Assembly: GCF_023343835.1 (NCBI RefSeq)
Contig: NC_064444.1
Location: 12,389,719 to 12,453,718, forward strand
DNA length: 64,000 nt
Direction: 5' to 3'
From: Lagopus muta
Taxonomy: Eukaryota > Chordata > Aves > Galliformes > Phasianidae
How positions within the stretch are numbered: position 1 is the stretch's first letter; each line of letters starts with the position of its first letter. The position numbers were made by a program, and so were the translations under genes. Below, in pieces: positions 26,719 to 39,600 of the stretch. The notes beneath the pieces were generated by a model that had not been told where the DNA came from, did not search any database, and was given only the letters and a program-made list of their open reading frames with translations.

Positions 26719-29553
26719 GCCTACTGCCACATCTATCTTGTGAGCTTTTTGGCACTGGTATTCCATTCCCTCCTGTTAAAGCAGCACTATTACAAGAGCT
26801 AGAAGCAAAAGCCAAAGACTTGATTTATATGCTGAAAAGGAAAATTAGCTAGCCTACCCAGCCAAACACCATCTAGGTGGTAGGGTGCATCATTTGGAAA
26901 CTACAGTTCCTCAATCTATGCTAAGCCCCCCATGGAGTCAACACATGCAAAAATATAGAAAGACTAGTTTGTTAGTAGCATCTTAAATTGATAGCATGAG
27001 ATTGACTCTGGTTCATAAAAGAATGTAGAAAACCCAGATTCAGAGCATTTATTTTATCTGCTGGTCTGGACTCTGCAAGATTTTCAGGTCTTCTTCCATA
27101 ACAGAATATTAAGTAGTTGATAAGATGTAGGCAGAATTCGCATTCATCTTAATACTACAATTTTGTCTACATAATAAAAGTGAAAAGCAGGCTTAAGAAC
27201 TCTACTGTCCCCCAGAGTGTGGATTTTTTAAAAGGGAAACCTCCAAAGTATTACAGAATATTAGCACACTAATTTTAGATTGCAGTCAGCAAACATTCCT
27301 TTGGAAAATGGAAAATGTTTTATCTGATAAGAGGAATACAAGAAGGTGATTCTACAGCTCTTTCAAACTGTTACTTCATTAAAACATGGACTTATGAATA
27401 TGGTTGCATTTGACTCAGGAGAGTTATTTACTTCAAATAAGCCACAGCAATAACTGCAGTATTTTCTATGTTTTATCTCATGTTTGTTGGCTACTTTCTG
27501 GGCTTGTTTCCTTTTAGAGTAACAATTAAATAAAAAAGGGGTCAGAGCTTACAAAAGTATGCTGAAGTTACATGAACCTCAAACCTGTCCAGCTCAGCTC
27601 ATTCATTCAGTTAAATTATGTAAAGGAAATTTTTTTCTTTCTCATTAACAGTTCCCATAAAAAGGATGATTTGGCAGTGTGCAAATTAAAGGGGAAAAAA
27701 AATACCTAGGCAGTGTGACATTGTGAGTGTTAATCAGCACAGCTGTACTGACTCTATTTCTTTAATTTCTTGTGGGCGTTTCCTGTCATGCAGAAATTCT
27801 TCTGAATTCTCATTATTTCTGTGAAATTTATCTGTTGTGAAGATCTTTTCTTGCCTAACCAGACAGGCAAGGGCTACACTATTCTAGCCCAAGTTTCAAA
27901 TCTGAACAGTGTTTGAATTTTCTTCTTAATTTTCTTAATTTTTCTTCTTTTCATTGGACCTCTCACTTCTGAGTAGAAGATGAAGTGTCTAAGTTCAGTT
28001 GTTCTTGTGAGGTCTGTTACCAACTGTAAAATGCATTTTACAATTACCATGAAAGTCCTACTCACAGCTTTAGAAATTTCCAAAAGGTCTCACACTCTCA
28101 TAGTCAGTAATGTTCTGCCAGCAATTCTTGGCATCTGTTCCATCTGCTGAACTTGCATAACCAACTGGTAGCTTTTTGATCAAGCTTGGAGTGGAAAAAT
28201 CGGATTCTTTTGTGTGAAGAAAGAATGATTAATGATACGTGATACAGCCTAAAAAAAACCCAACAGATTTAAAAATTTCCTCTGTAAAACTAGAAGAAAA
28301 ATTAGACATTAGAAACAAATGAACTTTTAAATACAATTAAGTTACATTCTGGTATAACTTTGAGTAGCTTGCATAATTTTACCTTCTAGTACTTTCTAGT
28401 TAAAAGTTTCGAAGAGTTGATGATGCAAGCCAAGATGCTAGGGAAGCTAGGAATCATCAGAGTTCATGCAGCACTTGGAAGAACATACACTAAAAATAAT
28501 TTAATGGGAAATAGTTGAATGAACAGTTGATTTGTGTGGTTCGTCTTATGCATAGGGAATGGACAGTGCTTCCATAGAATCTCTCACCTGGTAAGAATGC
28601 AAAATCTACATAGTTTATCAGCTGTATTGTGAAATCCTGACAGTAAGTCCTTTTATCTGCACTAGTCTTGCGTATTTTTTATTCTTTCTATTAACTGATG
28701 TATAAAAATACAGGTTGGACTAATTCAAAGCAACAATTTACATATTAAAGCAGTATGCTTAAGTACTTTCTTGCAAGGGAAAACAGATTATATGTTTGTT
28801 AGGAGAAGCTCAATTTTTGTAGAGAAGAATTTGGAAAGAAAATTGACAGTTTTTTTCTTTCATTCACAGACATAGCAGTTGAGACTAGCAAGAAATAATT
28901 CCTACAGAACACCACTGCATCAAAGTCTGTAAGTGTAAACTAAAAACAATATGAGAAAGGGAAAGTTTGATGACAGATTGAGTATCAGAACATAGCTGCA
29001 GGACCTTCACAAGCGAGGGCTTGTGAACAATAGGGATTACCAGTAAAGGGGCAGAAGAGAAGAAAGAAAATGAACATCTTATGCAGGAGGAGAGAATTTA
29101 CTTGAGAGGAAATGAAACATAAACAGGCTAGGAGTCCATACTGTATGGAAGCTTAATAGTGGATGTTGTTGGTTAGAACAGTGTTTTTAATATTTAAAGA
29201 TGTATTATTTTACAATTCAGCTTTGCAGACAAATTCAAACATGTGATGAGGTTAACCTCTACAGAACTTCTCACACATACGAAACTTCTACCACAACCCC
29301 CAAGGAAGAAATATCTTCAGTATATGCAGGTTGGCAGCTGCAAAAATGACTTGTACCTCGTTCCTGACTTTTTAATAAGACAGGATCGCTTGCATTTGCT
29401 CTCAGATAATGAGCCTCTGGAGGCTAATTTCATAGAGCTTTCATAAAGCTTTCACTTTTTATGTAACCAGTGTCAAAGCATAAGTATTGGGCACCCTTCA
29501 AGGTCTTAAGACTATTGATTTGGAATAGAAGGACTGAAAAATTATTGTTGATA

Positions 29554-29568
29554 ACTGCCATCTAGTCA
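29554..29568 (-). promoter_or_regulatory. Weaker CTCF-like motif
   Basis: The reverse strand reads TGACTAGATGGCAGT, matching 13 of 15 core positions, but the leading CC is missing and the surroundings are AT-rich. A chance match is more likely here than for the other three. Confidence 0.25.
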
Positions 29569-32500
29569 AAAATAAATGGTATTAGGACTGATGAGCTAGT
29601 TAATGTTCTAGCAACTCTAAAACATGCAACATATCAAAGATGCGCAATCTTAGTAAAAACAATCAAAATGCAAAGTGACTTAACATTTGTATGCATCTAT
29701 AAGGTCATATTTGTTATAGCTGTATTTTCTGTCTTCGTGTTAAATGACTCCCACTTTAAACTAATGGTAAATATTATTTCCAAATAATAACAGTGGGTGC
29801 AAAATAATAGAAATGTGTTTCAAATGCAAATTGGTGTATGTACAGCACTTAGATAGTATGTTCCAGTTGAAGGCTGTAAGTAGTTCACAATTCAAATTTT
29901 CAAAAATACCAAGCAGGTCAATAAGAATGAAGAAGCCATCAATTTTTAAAGGAAAAACTACTGAGCATGTGTTACATATCTATCAAGCCTTTCCAAATCT
30001 CAGGTTCTAATAAATTCTAAAGCTCTTCTAGAACATTTAAGTCTTGACGTATCTAAAAGCACTACACAGATAGGAATATAGACAGAAGCATTGTACAGGC
30101 AACAGAGATTCTATTTATTTTCCTACCAGCAAAAACTAGGGGGAATTCAGCCATTATTACTTGCATTTGGCATCAACCAGCTGGTGAATTAGCGTGCTTG
30201 CTGTTCCAGCTGAGCTGTTCACTCTTGTGCTGTTTATTGCTTGGCTGTCTGGTGTAAAGCAACCCAGATAAGGACTGTGTGAGGAATCCAGCAGTACTTG
30301 GGGTAGGGTGCATAGACATATTTTTCCTGCCTATTAAAGCTCAGATAATGATGATTTTGGAGAAAAAGAGGAAAAAGAGAAGTGTTGATACCACTTGTCT
30401 ACTTCTGAATTCTCATTTTTTAGTTGGTTTTTTTTTTTTTTAGTAATTAGCATAAAGGTTTGGTTGAATAAGGTTAATTTAGACAGTCATTTTATGCAGT
30501 CCCTAGCTGCAGTTTTATTATGAACAAAATGCTTTCATTTATATTGAAGTCAGCTGTAGTGCTGGTGAAAGTTAATAGTGAGAAGCGAGGCTCAAGTTTA
30601 TTTGTATTGTATCTTAAAATAAATGCCTACATCCTTCAGTTGGGAACGAGGAATTTGGAATAAGATATATACGATGCAAGGGAAATCAGATCAGATCTGT
30701 GCAAAGCGGAGAATTCTAGATTAAAGATCCTGAGTTCTTTTCACTGTTTTTCTGCTGATACGCAGCATGCCTGAGGGATGGTGTTTCAGCAGCACCTTCT
30801 GATCTCAGGCCTTCAGTGTGAAGTACCTCAATCATGTTTTATGGAGCTACTGAATTCTCTTGTTCATGAAGGTGGAAGAATTAAAGCTGAGCTGTGGGAG
30901 AGGGGGATAACTTAGGTGAGTTTTATAGGTGTAAAATAAACACGTTTGTGAATTGCTTGAAGATATGTCTTGCAGAAGATCAGTATTGCAAAATGATTGC
31001 AAAAAGCTCTTGTCAAAGCTTTTCAAGAGAAAGCTTTGCTATCCTTTCAATCTTTGAAAGAATATTAATGGGACTATTTATGCTTAACGTGAATGAGGTT
31101 TTTTACCTTGCAGAGCTGGGATCTAAAGCAGTGTAGATTTGTTATAGTCAATGAAAATTCCCTGAGGTCTCGTTGTTGTGTCAGTCTAGCTTGAGAGAGT
31201 GGAAGCAGGAGTCTGCAGAGCTCAGATGATCAGCACAGATTTATGAGGTGGGAATCATAGGTGCTCCATACCATCTGGTATCACATGCACTATCTTGTAC
31301 CACATCGCAGTGATACAGATCACCATCAGTTAGATTTGTTTTGCATTCTTCCCACAGTATTAGTGCATAAGCTGTGTGAAGTGATGCCTAGAAACTTCAG
31401 GCTTGATTTTATGAGAAACACCAGACTGAAATTCATATTACCCCCTTTATGTGATGGTGGTGAGAGTACTACTGAAATGCTAGTTATGGGTTACATACAT
31501 TTTAAGTAGACTAAATCACATTAAAACATCAGAAGTATGCTTAGCAAAGAAGCTTAATCCAAAGAAAGCTAAGTGGTTAATTGATTGTGAGGTGTTGGTA
31601 GTGTGCACAGAGGAAGGATTTTTCTCATAGTAAGTAACTCTTCAATCTGTTAGATAAAGACGCAGCAGGAACCAGTCTTAAGAAACTGCGATTACAAGCA
31701 AGGTGCAGATTTTGACCGTGTAATCAACTATTAACACACTTAGCTGTGCGGGTGGTAACTTCTCCATTTCAGTAAGTCTTTAAGTCTTTAAGTCAAGGCT
31801 GAATTCCTCTGCAGAAAACAGTGCATCTCAGATGCTGTGGACTGATGGAGAAGTTGCTAGTGAGATTCAGAGGAGGTCAGATCACATGGCAGCTGCCCCT
31901 TCTGATCTGAAGTCTCTGAGGTGCAGGCACAAAATTCTCTAAATATCTTAATTCTGGTTCATTTCTCCAGGTGTTGAGAAGTTCAGCACCTTGAGAAAAG
32001 ATTTCAAAAGAGCTGTTGCTCAGGTGTCATCCTGTTCTATTTAAGCAAAAATGCAGTAAAACACTGCATAGACATCCTAATCAAGATGGGCACTGGACAC
32101 GTGTTTATGCAGTAAATTACAGGATTTTAAATCGCCCATATATGTATTTTTAAACCTTTCAAGAATGAACTAAGGAATTGTTTCCGATGACCACAGGGAC
32201 TCGTCTGGGGGAAAAAGAAAATCTGGCCTGAAGAATAAACACGATGAGATTGGTAGATTCTCTTTTAATTGAAAAGATTCAGGCTGAAAGAATTCATCAG
32301 TAAATGTGATGAGCAAATGCTTAGCGCTTTGGTTAGATTTGTGTTTGCATTCCAAACCAAGATAGCTGGAGAAGCTTAAACATTTGGAAGTTCACAAAAC
32401 ATTCTCTGTATTTGTTTAAGTGCTCTCTTACATCAATGCTTTCTAAACATCATATTGAATGTTATATTGCATATTAAATTCTGGGTTTCTTTCTAAGTTA

Positions 32501-33202
32501 CCTAAGGTGGCTGCTATAGGGAGAAGATATTTTTCTCAGCTGCACTTTTGTTGCATTTAATCATGGTAATTATTTCCATATATCTTGTTACCTCAGCGTT
32601 TTACAGTAGGTTGACAGAGTTGAGCTGTCACCAGACTGAATGACTCAGCGAGTTTCTGCACGCAGCTGTGCTTGTGCATTTCACGTGGTCAGTTGGTGTA
32701 AACACGTTCCTTGCTAATGCAATTTCACCTTTGTACAGGGTTACCTTTGTTCAAAGCATAGCTAATAAGTCAGTGATTAACAGGGGATTGGTTAACACAG
32801 CTCATTATGTTATGCAATTTAGATACTGTACCTCTTTTCTCCAGTGGAGGGTAGGGAAGAAAGAAAGGAGGGGAGGGTTAGGAAGAAAAAAGGAGGTGAA
32901 AGTTTCTGCTGTTTCTGGGCTCTGCTTGTTCACCTGGGCTTGCTGTAGGCCTGAGTGCTCAGAGCCGGGTCTGGTCACATAACTGAGTTGGGCACAGCAG
33001 AGCTGCAGCCGTGACCAACACCTCCACCGTGCTGGAAACCGCATTGCGTTAAAACTCCGTAGCATTTACAGGATCCCAGGGTCTGTCCCGGCACGAAGGG
33101 AAAGCTGAGGCTGGAGCTGGCAGCACGTCCCGTGGACGCTGCTCGCCCGCCTTGGGCCGGCTCGGGGTGGGCTGCTGCCCCGGGGAGCGCAGCGCGGCAC
33201 TG

Positions 33203-33208
33203 CACGTG
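33203..33208. promoter_or_regulatory. CACGTG E-box in LONP2 promoter
   Basis: A palindromic CACGTG lies inside the CpG island about 250 bp upstream of the ATG. USF, MYC/MAX and TFEB/TFE3-type bHLH proteins bind this hexamer. The CLEAR-type extended context (GTCACGTGAC) is absent, so a lysosome/peroxisome-stress link is not supported. A single hexamer match is weak evidence of function. Confidence 0.35.
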
Positions 33209-33212
33209 CTCG

Positions 33213-33227
33213 CCTGCCCTCTGCTGG
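33213..33227 (-). promoter_or_regulatory. Candidate CTCF site at LONP2 promoter
   Basis: The reverse strand reads CCAGCAGAGGGCAGG, matching the CTCF core CCASYAGRKGGCRSY at 14 of 15 positions. It sits in the CpG island about 230 bp upstream of the start codon. CTCF often binds at such promoters. Orientation is reverse, so it faces the intergenic region. Occupancy is inferred, not shown. Confidence 0.6.
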
Positions 33228-33458
33228 TAGCGGCAGCCGCGGTACGGAGCTGTGCCCGCGCCGTCACCCACGGGATTTTAAAATCGGCCGTAGGGGCGGC
33301 TGTAGGCGCTGCGCCCGGCAGGGTCCCGCTGTGGGCGGGAATCCCCGCCCCGTGCCCGGCGGCGTGCGGTTCGCTGAGCCCGGCCCGAGCCCCAGCCCCA
33401 GCCTGAGCCTGCCGGGCGCCCGTAGCGGGGCGTGGCTCTGCGGAGCGGAGAGGCGGCC

Positions 33459-33691
33459 ATGGCGGCGGGCAGCGCCATCCAGATCCCCAGCCGGCTGCCG
33501 CTGCTGCTCACCCATGAAGGCGTCCTGCTGCCCGGCTCGACCATGCGGACGAACGTGGACTCGCCGCGCAACATGCAGCTGGTGCGCAGCCGGCTGCTGA
33601 AGGGCACCTCGCTGCGCAGCACCATCATTGGCGTCATCCCCAACACCAGCGACCCCACGTCCGACAGTGACGACCTGCCCTCGCTGCACAG
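33459..33691 (+). CDS. LONP2: LONP2 exon 1 (residues 1-77 plus 2 nt of codon 78)
   Basis: Encodes the N-terminus, [20 protein letters not shown]..., ending ...DDLPSLH with Arg78 split across the intron. The segment [20 protein letters not shown] is essentially the human LONP2 start of the LON substrate-binding domain. Start chosen at 33459 for its Kozak context and family length; an upstream in-frame GTG at 33432 would add nine residues and is not favoured. The donor is CAG|GTGCCG, weak at intron positions +3 to +6. Very high GC and CpG content. Confidence 0.96.
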
Positions 33692-36600
33692 GTGCCGCCG
33701 CCGCGCCCTGCCCTCGCGGCCCTCGGCCACGCTGCTCCCGCCTGGGCCGCGGCGGTGCCTCCGGGCCGGGGTCGCGCTGAGGGGAGCGGAGCTCTGCTCC
33801 CGGCCGGGGGAACTCGTGTGCGTGGGACGGGGGCGGCGCCGTGCGGGTCTGCTGCTGGGCGAGTCCGAGAATGGGAGCCAGCTGGGACGGAGACGCGATC
33901 CGAGAAAGCGGTTCGGGGTCATTAGGGCTGTACCACTTATTAGTGATAGAAAGTCAGTTACTTTATTCAGTGAGAGTAGTGTGGAAGATACAGTTCATGT
34001 GAAGTGAAAGCCAGTTGTATTTCTGAGGGATCAACTGTGCATAAAATTAACGTACTGTATTCCTTACGAAACTTATATCCATCAGTAGATTTAGTAAGGT
34101 TTTGCAGTATGTTTCAATTCTGCTTAAACTGGCAGTTTGGCCAGATAAATGTGATCTAAAGCATTAGTTTTGCACGAGACAGGCAGTTTTGATAGAAAAC
34201 TGTAAATTATAAAGGATCATTTTTCTATTGTGTACAGTTTGAGCAGAAATGTAGGTGTTCTGTTCCTGTTGCCTAGTAATTTATTTATGAGAAAATTACG
34301 TTTCTCCACACATGTATGTGTTACATTACCATCATCCATTTTTCAGTTGTCTTGTTTTTTTAAAATTCAAGGTGTGGTTTCGTTGATCTCTGTCACGAAG
34401 GAAATCCTCTAAGGTTGCTGATGAGGAACAGTGATGGCCTATGAGGCTCTGTAGCCCAGTTGCTTTGTGTGAGGGGCACATGAAATGTTCTGTGGAAGGT
34501 GACAAATAATAGAAAGATTTGATCTGTTTCCAGGATTGGCACTGCTGCTTTGGCAGTTCAGGTGGTTGGTAGCAACTGGCCCAAGCCACATTATACACTG
34601 CTGGTTACGGGCCTCTGCCGGTTCCAGATCCTGCAGCTGCTGAAGGAGAAGCCGTACCCTATTGCAGAAGTTGAGCAATTGGATCGACTCGAGCAGTTTA
34701 CAAATCAGCATAAGTCTGAGGAGGAACTTGGAGAGTTGTCAGAACAGTTCTACAAATATGCTGTGCAGGTAGATTGGTTTAATTCTATTCACTTTAAGTC
34801 AGTGCACTGACACATGCGCTTTGTTGCTCTTTTTTTCCTTTTCTTTTTTTTTTCTTTTTCATTTGTTTGCTCTCCTCTCTTTGTACCTCTTACATTTTTT
34901 TAGTGAAAGCAGGATTTCTGCTAGAAAGGTATTGTCTTTGGTATGGCTTGAGATTTCCATGTTGAGTTTGAGAATCTACGCAATGCATTTCAGGACGAGT
35001 CTAATAGTACATGTAAATGTTACAATAACTTTATAGTAGTTCTGATGTACTGGTACCGTAAGTACATTATAGCAAAAAACAAAAGAAAGCATATTTATGT
35101 ATATATACGTATATTGCTTTTGAGAAAGTATTTTTTCTAAAATTCCTGGTACATATAATGGATTTTTAAAGCTGTATACTATTAAATGGGAAAAAAGCAC
35201 ACCTGTATAGAATCCTTTTACAAACACATGTCCTCAGGTATAATAAATTAAGTGTTTAAAGAGGTACAGAGGAAAGAACTGGGGTGGTTTTTAATCAGGG
35301 TATTTGAAAAGTAATAGAAGACGTTGGCATTGAAAAAAGCGCTAGGAGCAGTGATGATAATTATGATCTTCTTGAGCTAGTATGAAGTCCAGAGTCTTGG
35401 TTGCCTATTCTTCTTCTATGTGCAAATATTTTTTTTTCAGAACATTTTTGGCAAAGCGTTTATGCACGTTTAAAGATGCAGTGCTCTTAAAATCAGATAC
35501 TTGATTAAACGAATTAAAAAAGAAACATCCAACAACTATGAATATTGTTTGTTGTGTGTTCCTTACAGTTGGTTGAGATGCTGGATATGTCTGTTCCTGC
35601 AGTTGCAAAGCTGAGACGTCTTCTGGACAATCTGCCTAGAGAAGCTTTGCCAGATATACTGACTTCAATCATTCGTACATCCAACCAAGAGAAGCTTCAG
35701 GTATTATGTCCTTAAACTATTTTAAGGTGAAATGTTTGCTGCTTTTCTATAGTTATAATCGCTTTTAGGGTAATTTTGACAGGTGGTGATAATATTGTAC
35801 CAGAAAGTATTTCTGTTACAATCAAGCAGAAATACTTAAATGTTTTCATGCTCTTGCTTCATATATCTTTCTATATACCTTTACATGAGAATTCACTTAA
35901 AAGCTAAATGAATGTAGATGGTGTGGGGAACTGTTCATTTCATTGAGTGACAAGAGATACAGCCTGGATTTCAAAGAATTGGAGAATGTTTTGGGTTGAA
36001 AGAGACCTTTAAAGGTCATTTAGTTCCAGTGCCCCTGCTTGTAGGAAGGTACATCTCCCACTAGACCATGTTGCTCAGAGTCCTGTCCAGCCTGGCTTTG
36101 AACACCTCTAGGGTGAGGACAGCCACAACTTCTCTGGGCAACCTATTCCAGTGTCTCACACAACCCTCACAGTATAGAATTTCTTCTGGTATAAATTTAA
36201 ATTTAAAAAAAAAAAAAAAAAATTTATAAAATATAAATTTTAATATATGAAATATAAAATAAATTTTGGGTTTGGGTTGGATGTCAGGAAAAACTTCTTT
36301 ACAGAAAGGGCTGTTGAACGCTGGAACAGGCTCCCCAGGGAGGTGATTCAGTCACCATCACTGGATGTGTTTAAAAACCGTATGGCTGTGGTGCTCAGGG
36401 ACATGATTTAGCAAAGGGTTGTTAGAGTTAGGGTAGTATGGTTTGGTCATGGTTGGACTCGATGATCTTTATGGTCTTTTCCAACCTGAGTTGGGATTCT
36501 ATGATTCTATGATCCTGTTGCTACCTCCCCTTACAAAAAGTCCCTCCCCAGCTTTTCTGTAGGTCTCCTTCAGGTACTAGAAGGCCATTAGAAGGTCCTC

Positions 36601-39600
36601 CAGGCGCCTTCTCTTCTTCAGCCTGATGAGCCCCAGCTTTCTCAGCCTGTCCTTGTAGGGAAGCTTCTCCAGCCCTCTGATCATCTTCATGGCCCTCCTC
36701 TGGGTCCACTCCATGTCCTTCTTGCACTGGGGTCTCCAGAGCTGGACATAATGCTCCAGATGGAGTCTCATGAGAACAGAGTGGAGGGCATTTCCCATTG
36801 CCATGGTAAAGATGATAAGTCTTTCTTCGAATTGTGTTGAAATCTTGCTTATTTAATGAAGCTGACAGATCATTATATAAATTTTGCTTGCTTTCGCACA
36901 CTGACTTAAACAAACGTGAAAATGAAATAAAGTATAAAATACATGTTTTGTTTTCAAAAGGAAACAAGGAAAATAAGGAAAACATGCCTTATGGCATAAG
37001 GTGATGTTTTTCCTGGGGGTGTTTTCATGGAAGGAGCTCTTTTCTGAGGCTCAGTAATTGAGAAGTAAACTGCTGGTAGATGTTTTCTAGATAAAATGTA
37101 ACCAAAATAATAAGACAATTGAAAGCAGAATAAAAAATTATATATTTTTTGGTACTTTTGAATTACTTTGTAGTTTTGCTGTCTAGACCTTGAAGCTAGG
37201 TTTTGTGTGCTGTATTCTTTTATTTTCTTGCTACCTCTTTTTTCCCAAACCATTTAATTTACAACTATGATCAAAAGACTGCAATGACATCCTATGTGTT
37301 CCCCTTCTCCTCAGTGATGACCTATTAATGTGAGTTTGTTGGCTTCTCATAACTCCTTGCTCTTAGATCCTAGATGCTGTTAGGCTGGAGGAAAGGTTCA
37401 AGATGACTATACCATTGCTTGTTAGACAAATTGAAGGACTGAAGCTTCTTCAGAAAACAAGAAAGCACAAACAGGATGATGATAAAAGGGTATGGACCTT
37501 TAAATCTGGGATTCTTAAGCATCATTCATAAATGTAACGATGCACTTTTAAACAGGCTAGTGAAGGTGTGCAATTGTAATCTGTTCAAGGTTTTAACCTG
37601 TGGCCATAGGATTTAGTGCTTAGGCTGTATCAGTGGAGAACACCCAGCTTGCAACTTCAGCTGTTCAGACATCTGAAAAAGAAAACATTTTTTTTGAAGC
37701 AGCCTGGACATCATTTATTTCATCTGAGCACTTTATGACTTCACATAAGGTTCCATTAAATAGTAATTTGATAGCCAGTTAACTTGCATGATATGTGCAC
37801 ACTGCAGTGAAAAGCGTGCAATTTACTAATAACATTGAAGATGAATCATGGCTTTTGAAATACAGATAATTGATATGTGTTGTGAAAGGTAGTTTGCTTA
37901 ACTGTGGCAGACTGCATCTAATTGTACATGTACAGTTTAGCAAACAAGAAATAACTGACAAATGAAAAAGTGTAAGAGAGATTACACCTCTCTGTATTTA
38001 CCACCTGTAAATATTTTGCTTATCCTGCCTAATAAGATGGGCTGCAGTGCCAGCTTTTCAAAATATTGGAAGAACTTTTTCAATTTTGTTTTTGTCTTCT
38101 GTTATCTACTAGATTATGGTGGATGACAAATGTACTTAGTAAATACATACAGTAAAATACAAATGGTAACTTTTTAAAGTAGTACCAATAACACTAACCA
38201 TTTACTGGATTAAAATTTTCAGACTTATTCTATTAAGTAGTTTCTCCCAAATCCTCGTATGTTTTTGTCACGGTTTCCATTAAAAGTCAAAGTATTCACC
38301 TTATTTAAAAAACAAACAAACAACAAACTGGTGCTACTCTCTGCCTGTTATCTGTTTCACAGGTTGTAGCTATTCGTCCGAATAGAAGAATCAATCATAT
38401 TCCAAGCACTGCAGAAGATGAGGAGGAGGAGGAAGATCACGATGATGTTGTCATCCTTGAAAAAAAGATTAGAACTTCCAGTATGTCAGAACAAGCTCTT
38501 AAAGTTTGTCTTAAGGAAATAAAGAGGTAGGAGAATTGGAAATGGTGGTTTCTTTCTTAATTTATTTTTCGGAACAAATGTTGCGTTAATGTTTTACATA
38601 ATGATATATTTGTGTTGGTTGTGTTTGGAAATAATTTTTAGAATTTTATTTATGTGCTGCTGTTTTGCTTTTACTTACTTGTTGTTTTGGAACATCAGAG
38701 AGGATGACAATTTAGTCTTTTACATTTGGCTTATGAATTAATACAGCTTTAAACTGCAAGCTCTAGATCTCTATGTTATGAAGTGAATGCCTCAAAAGAA
38801 AAACAGAGGGGACAGATAACACCACAGTTGTTAATAATTAATGAGAAAAGTGGTCTGCGTATTGATTCTTTTTTCCTTTCTCTGTCTTTGTGAGCATATA
38901 ACTGCTATTGGGGATGATATGATCATTAACAACCTCATCAGTGATACCATGTATTTGTGCATATGTACACGTCTATATATTTTATATGTTTAGTGTGGTG
39001 CATGCATCTTGTATGCTGTGTGAGCTTAGAAGTGTGATGCTTGTTTTTTTTCTGCCAATATCATACAAATAAGCTATCATTATGCAAAGACAAATCTTGT
39101 AATTGATGTAACAGTGACTTACTTTTTTAGTAATACAGATGTTGGAAAGTAAAAGGGTTTGCTAAATATAGCTTTTTTTAGTGCAAGAGAGTGTCTTAGT
39201 TTGCTGTTAGTTCCCCACTAGCCTTATTACTTCTATGCATGTACTTCCAGATTAAAGAAGATGCCTCAGTCGATGCCAGAATATGCTTTAACAAGAAATT
39301 ATTTGGAGCTTATGGTAGAATTGCCATGGAACAAGAGTACGAAAGGTAGACCCTTCTATGATCATTGACTGTCTCTTGCGCAGGCATGTTAGGACGAGTA
39401 GCTGTGATGTAAAGACAGAAGAATGTACTTAGTTCTCTCTCCCAATTTTTTTTGCGTTGTCTCATAGTAAAATGCTATTAGTGGTATCAAGTAATGCAGT
39501 TTACCATGTTTAAATAAAGATCTGTGTACTGAATAGCCCATGTAGCTCGATTGCACAGCCAGAAACACGAGTTAAACAAGCAGTATCTACACAATAAAAT

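Larger units (their letters stand above)
23766..33059. other. Intergenic DNA upstream of LONP2, no recognised gene
   Basis: AT-rich. Holds a 45-base poly-T, a 42-bp direct repeat pair, an A11-G13 run and the reverse CTCF-like motifs. In human the divergent neighbour here is ABCC11. I saw no ABC-transporter signature (Walker A, LSGGQ) on either strand, so any such gene lies beyond the window or is absent. Confidence 0.6.
33060..33458 (+). promoter_or_regulatory. LONP2: LONP2 CpG-island promoter and 5' leader
   Basis: An abrupt GC- and CpG-rich block begins near 33,060 and continues through exon 1 to about 33,910, set against AT-rich flanks. It holds several GC-box-like (SP/KLF) sites: 33293-33299 (ggggcgg), 33333-33339 (gggcggg), 33343-33351 (ccccgcccc) and 33427-33435 (ggggcgtgg). 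There is no clear TATA box at a sensible distance (a TTTTAAAA at about 33277-33284 is the only AT-rich motif). This suits a dispersed-start housekeeping promoter. The exact transcription start cannot be read from sequence; somewhere in 33,300-33,440 is likely. Confidence 0.85.
35701..37366 (+). other. LONP2 intron 3
   Basis: GT-AG intron of 1,666 bp. About half of it (35,968-36,805) is a nested pair of CR1 elements described separately; the remainder is AT-rich with nothing recognised. Confidence 0.9.

Noticed and set aside
29243..29446. 67-codon + strand frame preceded by a pyrimidine-rich cag
   Set aside because: Considered as a terminal exon of an unknown gene, but no family match, no partner exons and no polyadenylation signal placed sensibly after it.
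1..33000. Search for ABCC11/ABCC12 or another divergent neighbour expected from human gene order
   Set aside because: No Walker A, LSGGQ or other ABC-transporter segment was seen on either strand. The neighbour, if present, is outside the window.
33278..33922. 214-codon minus-strand open frame over LONP2 exon 1 and the CpG island
   Set aside because: It is the antisense of the coding exon in GC-rich DNA where stops are rare. It is Arg/Pro/Ser-rich with no domain and no splice or conservation support.
36521..36985. 154-codon minus-strand open frame
   Set aside because: Most of it is a CR1 ORF2 fossil fragment (older outer element); the rest is unique intron sequence.
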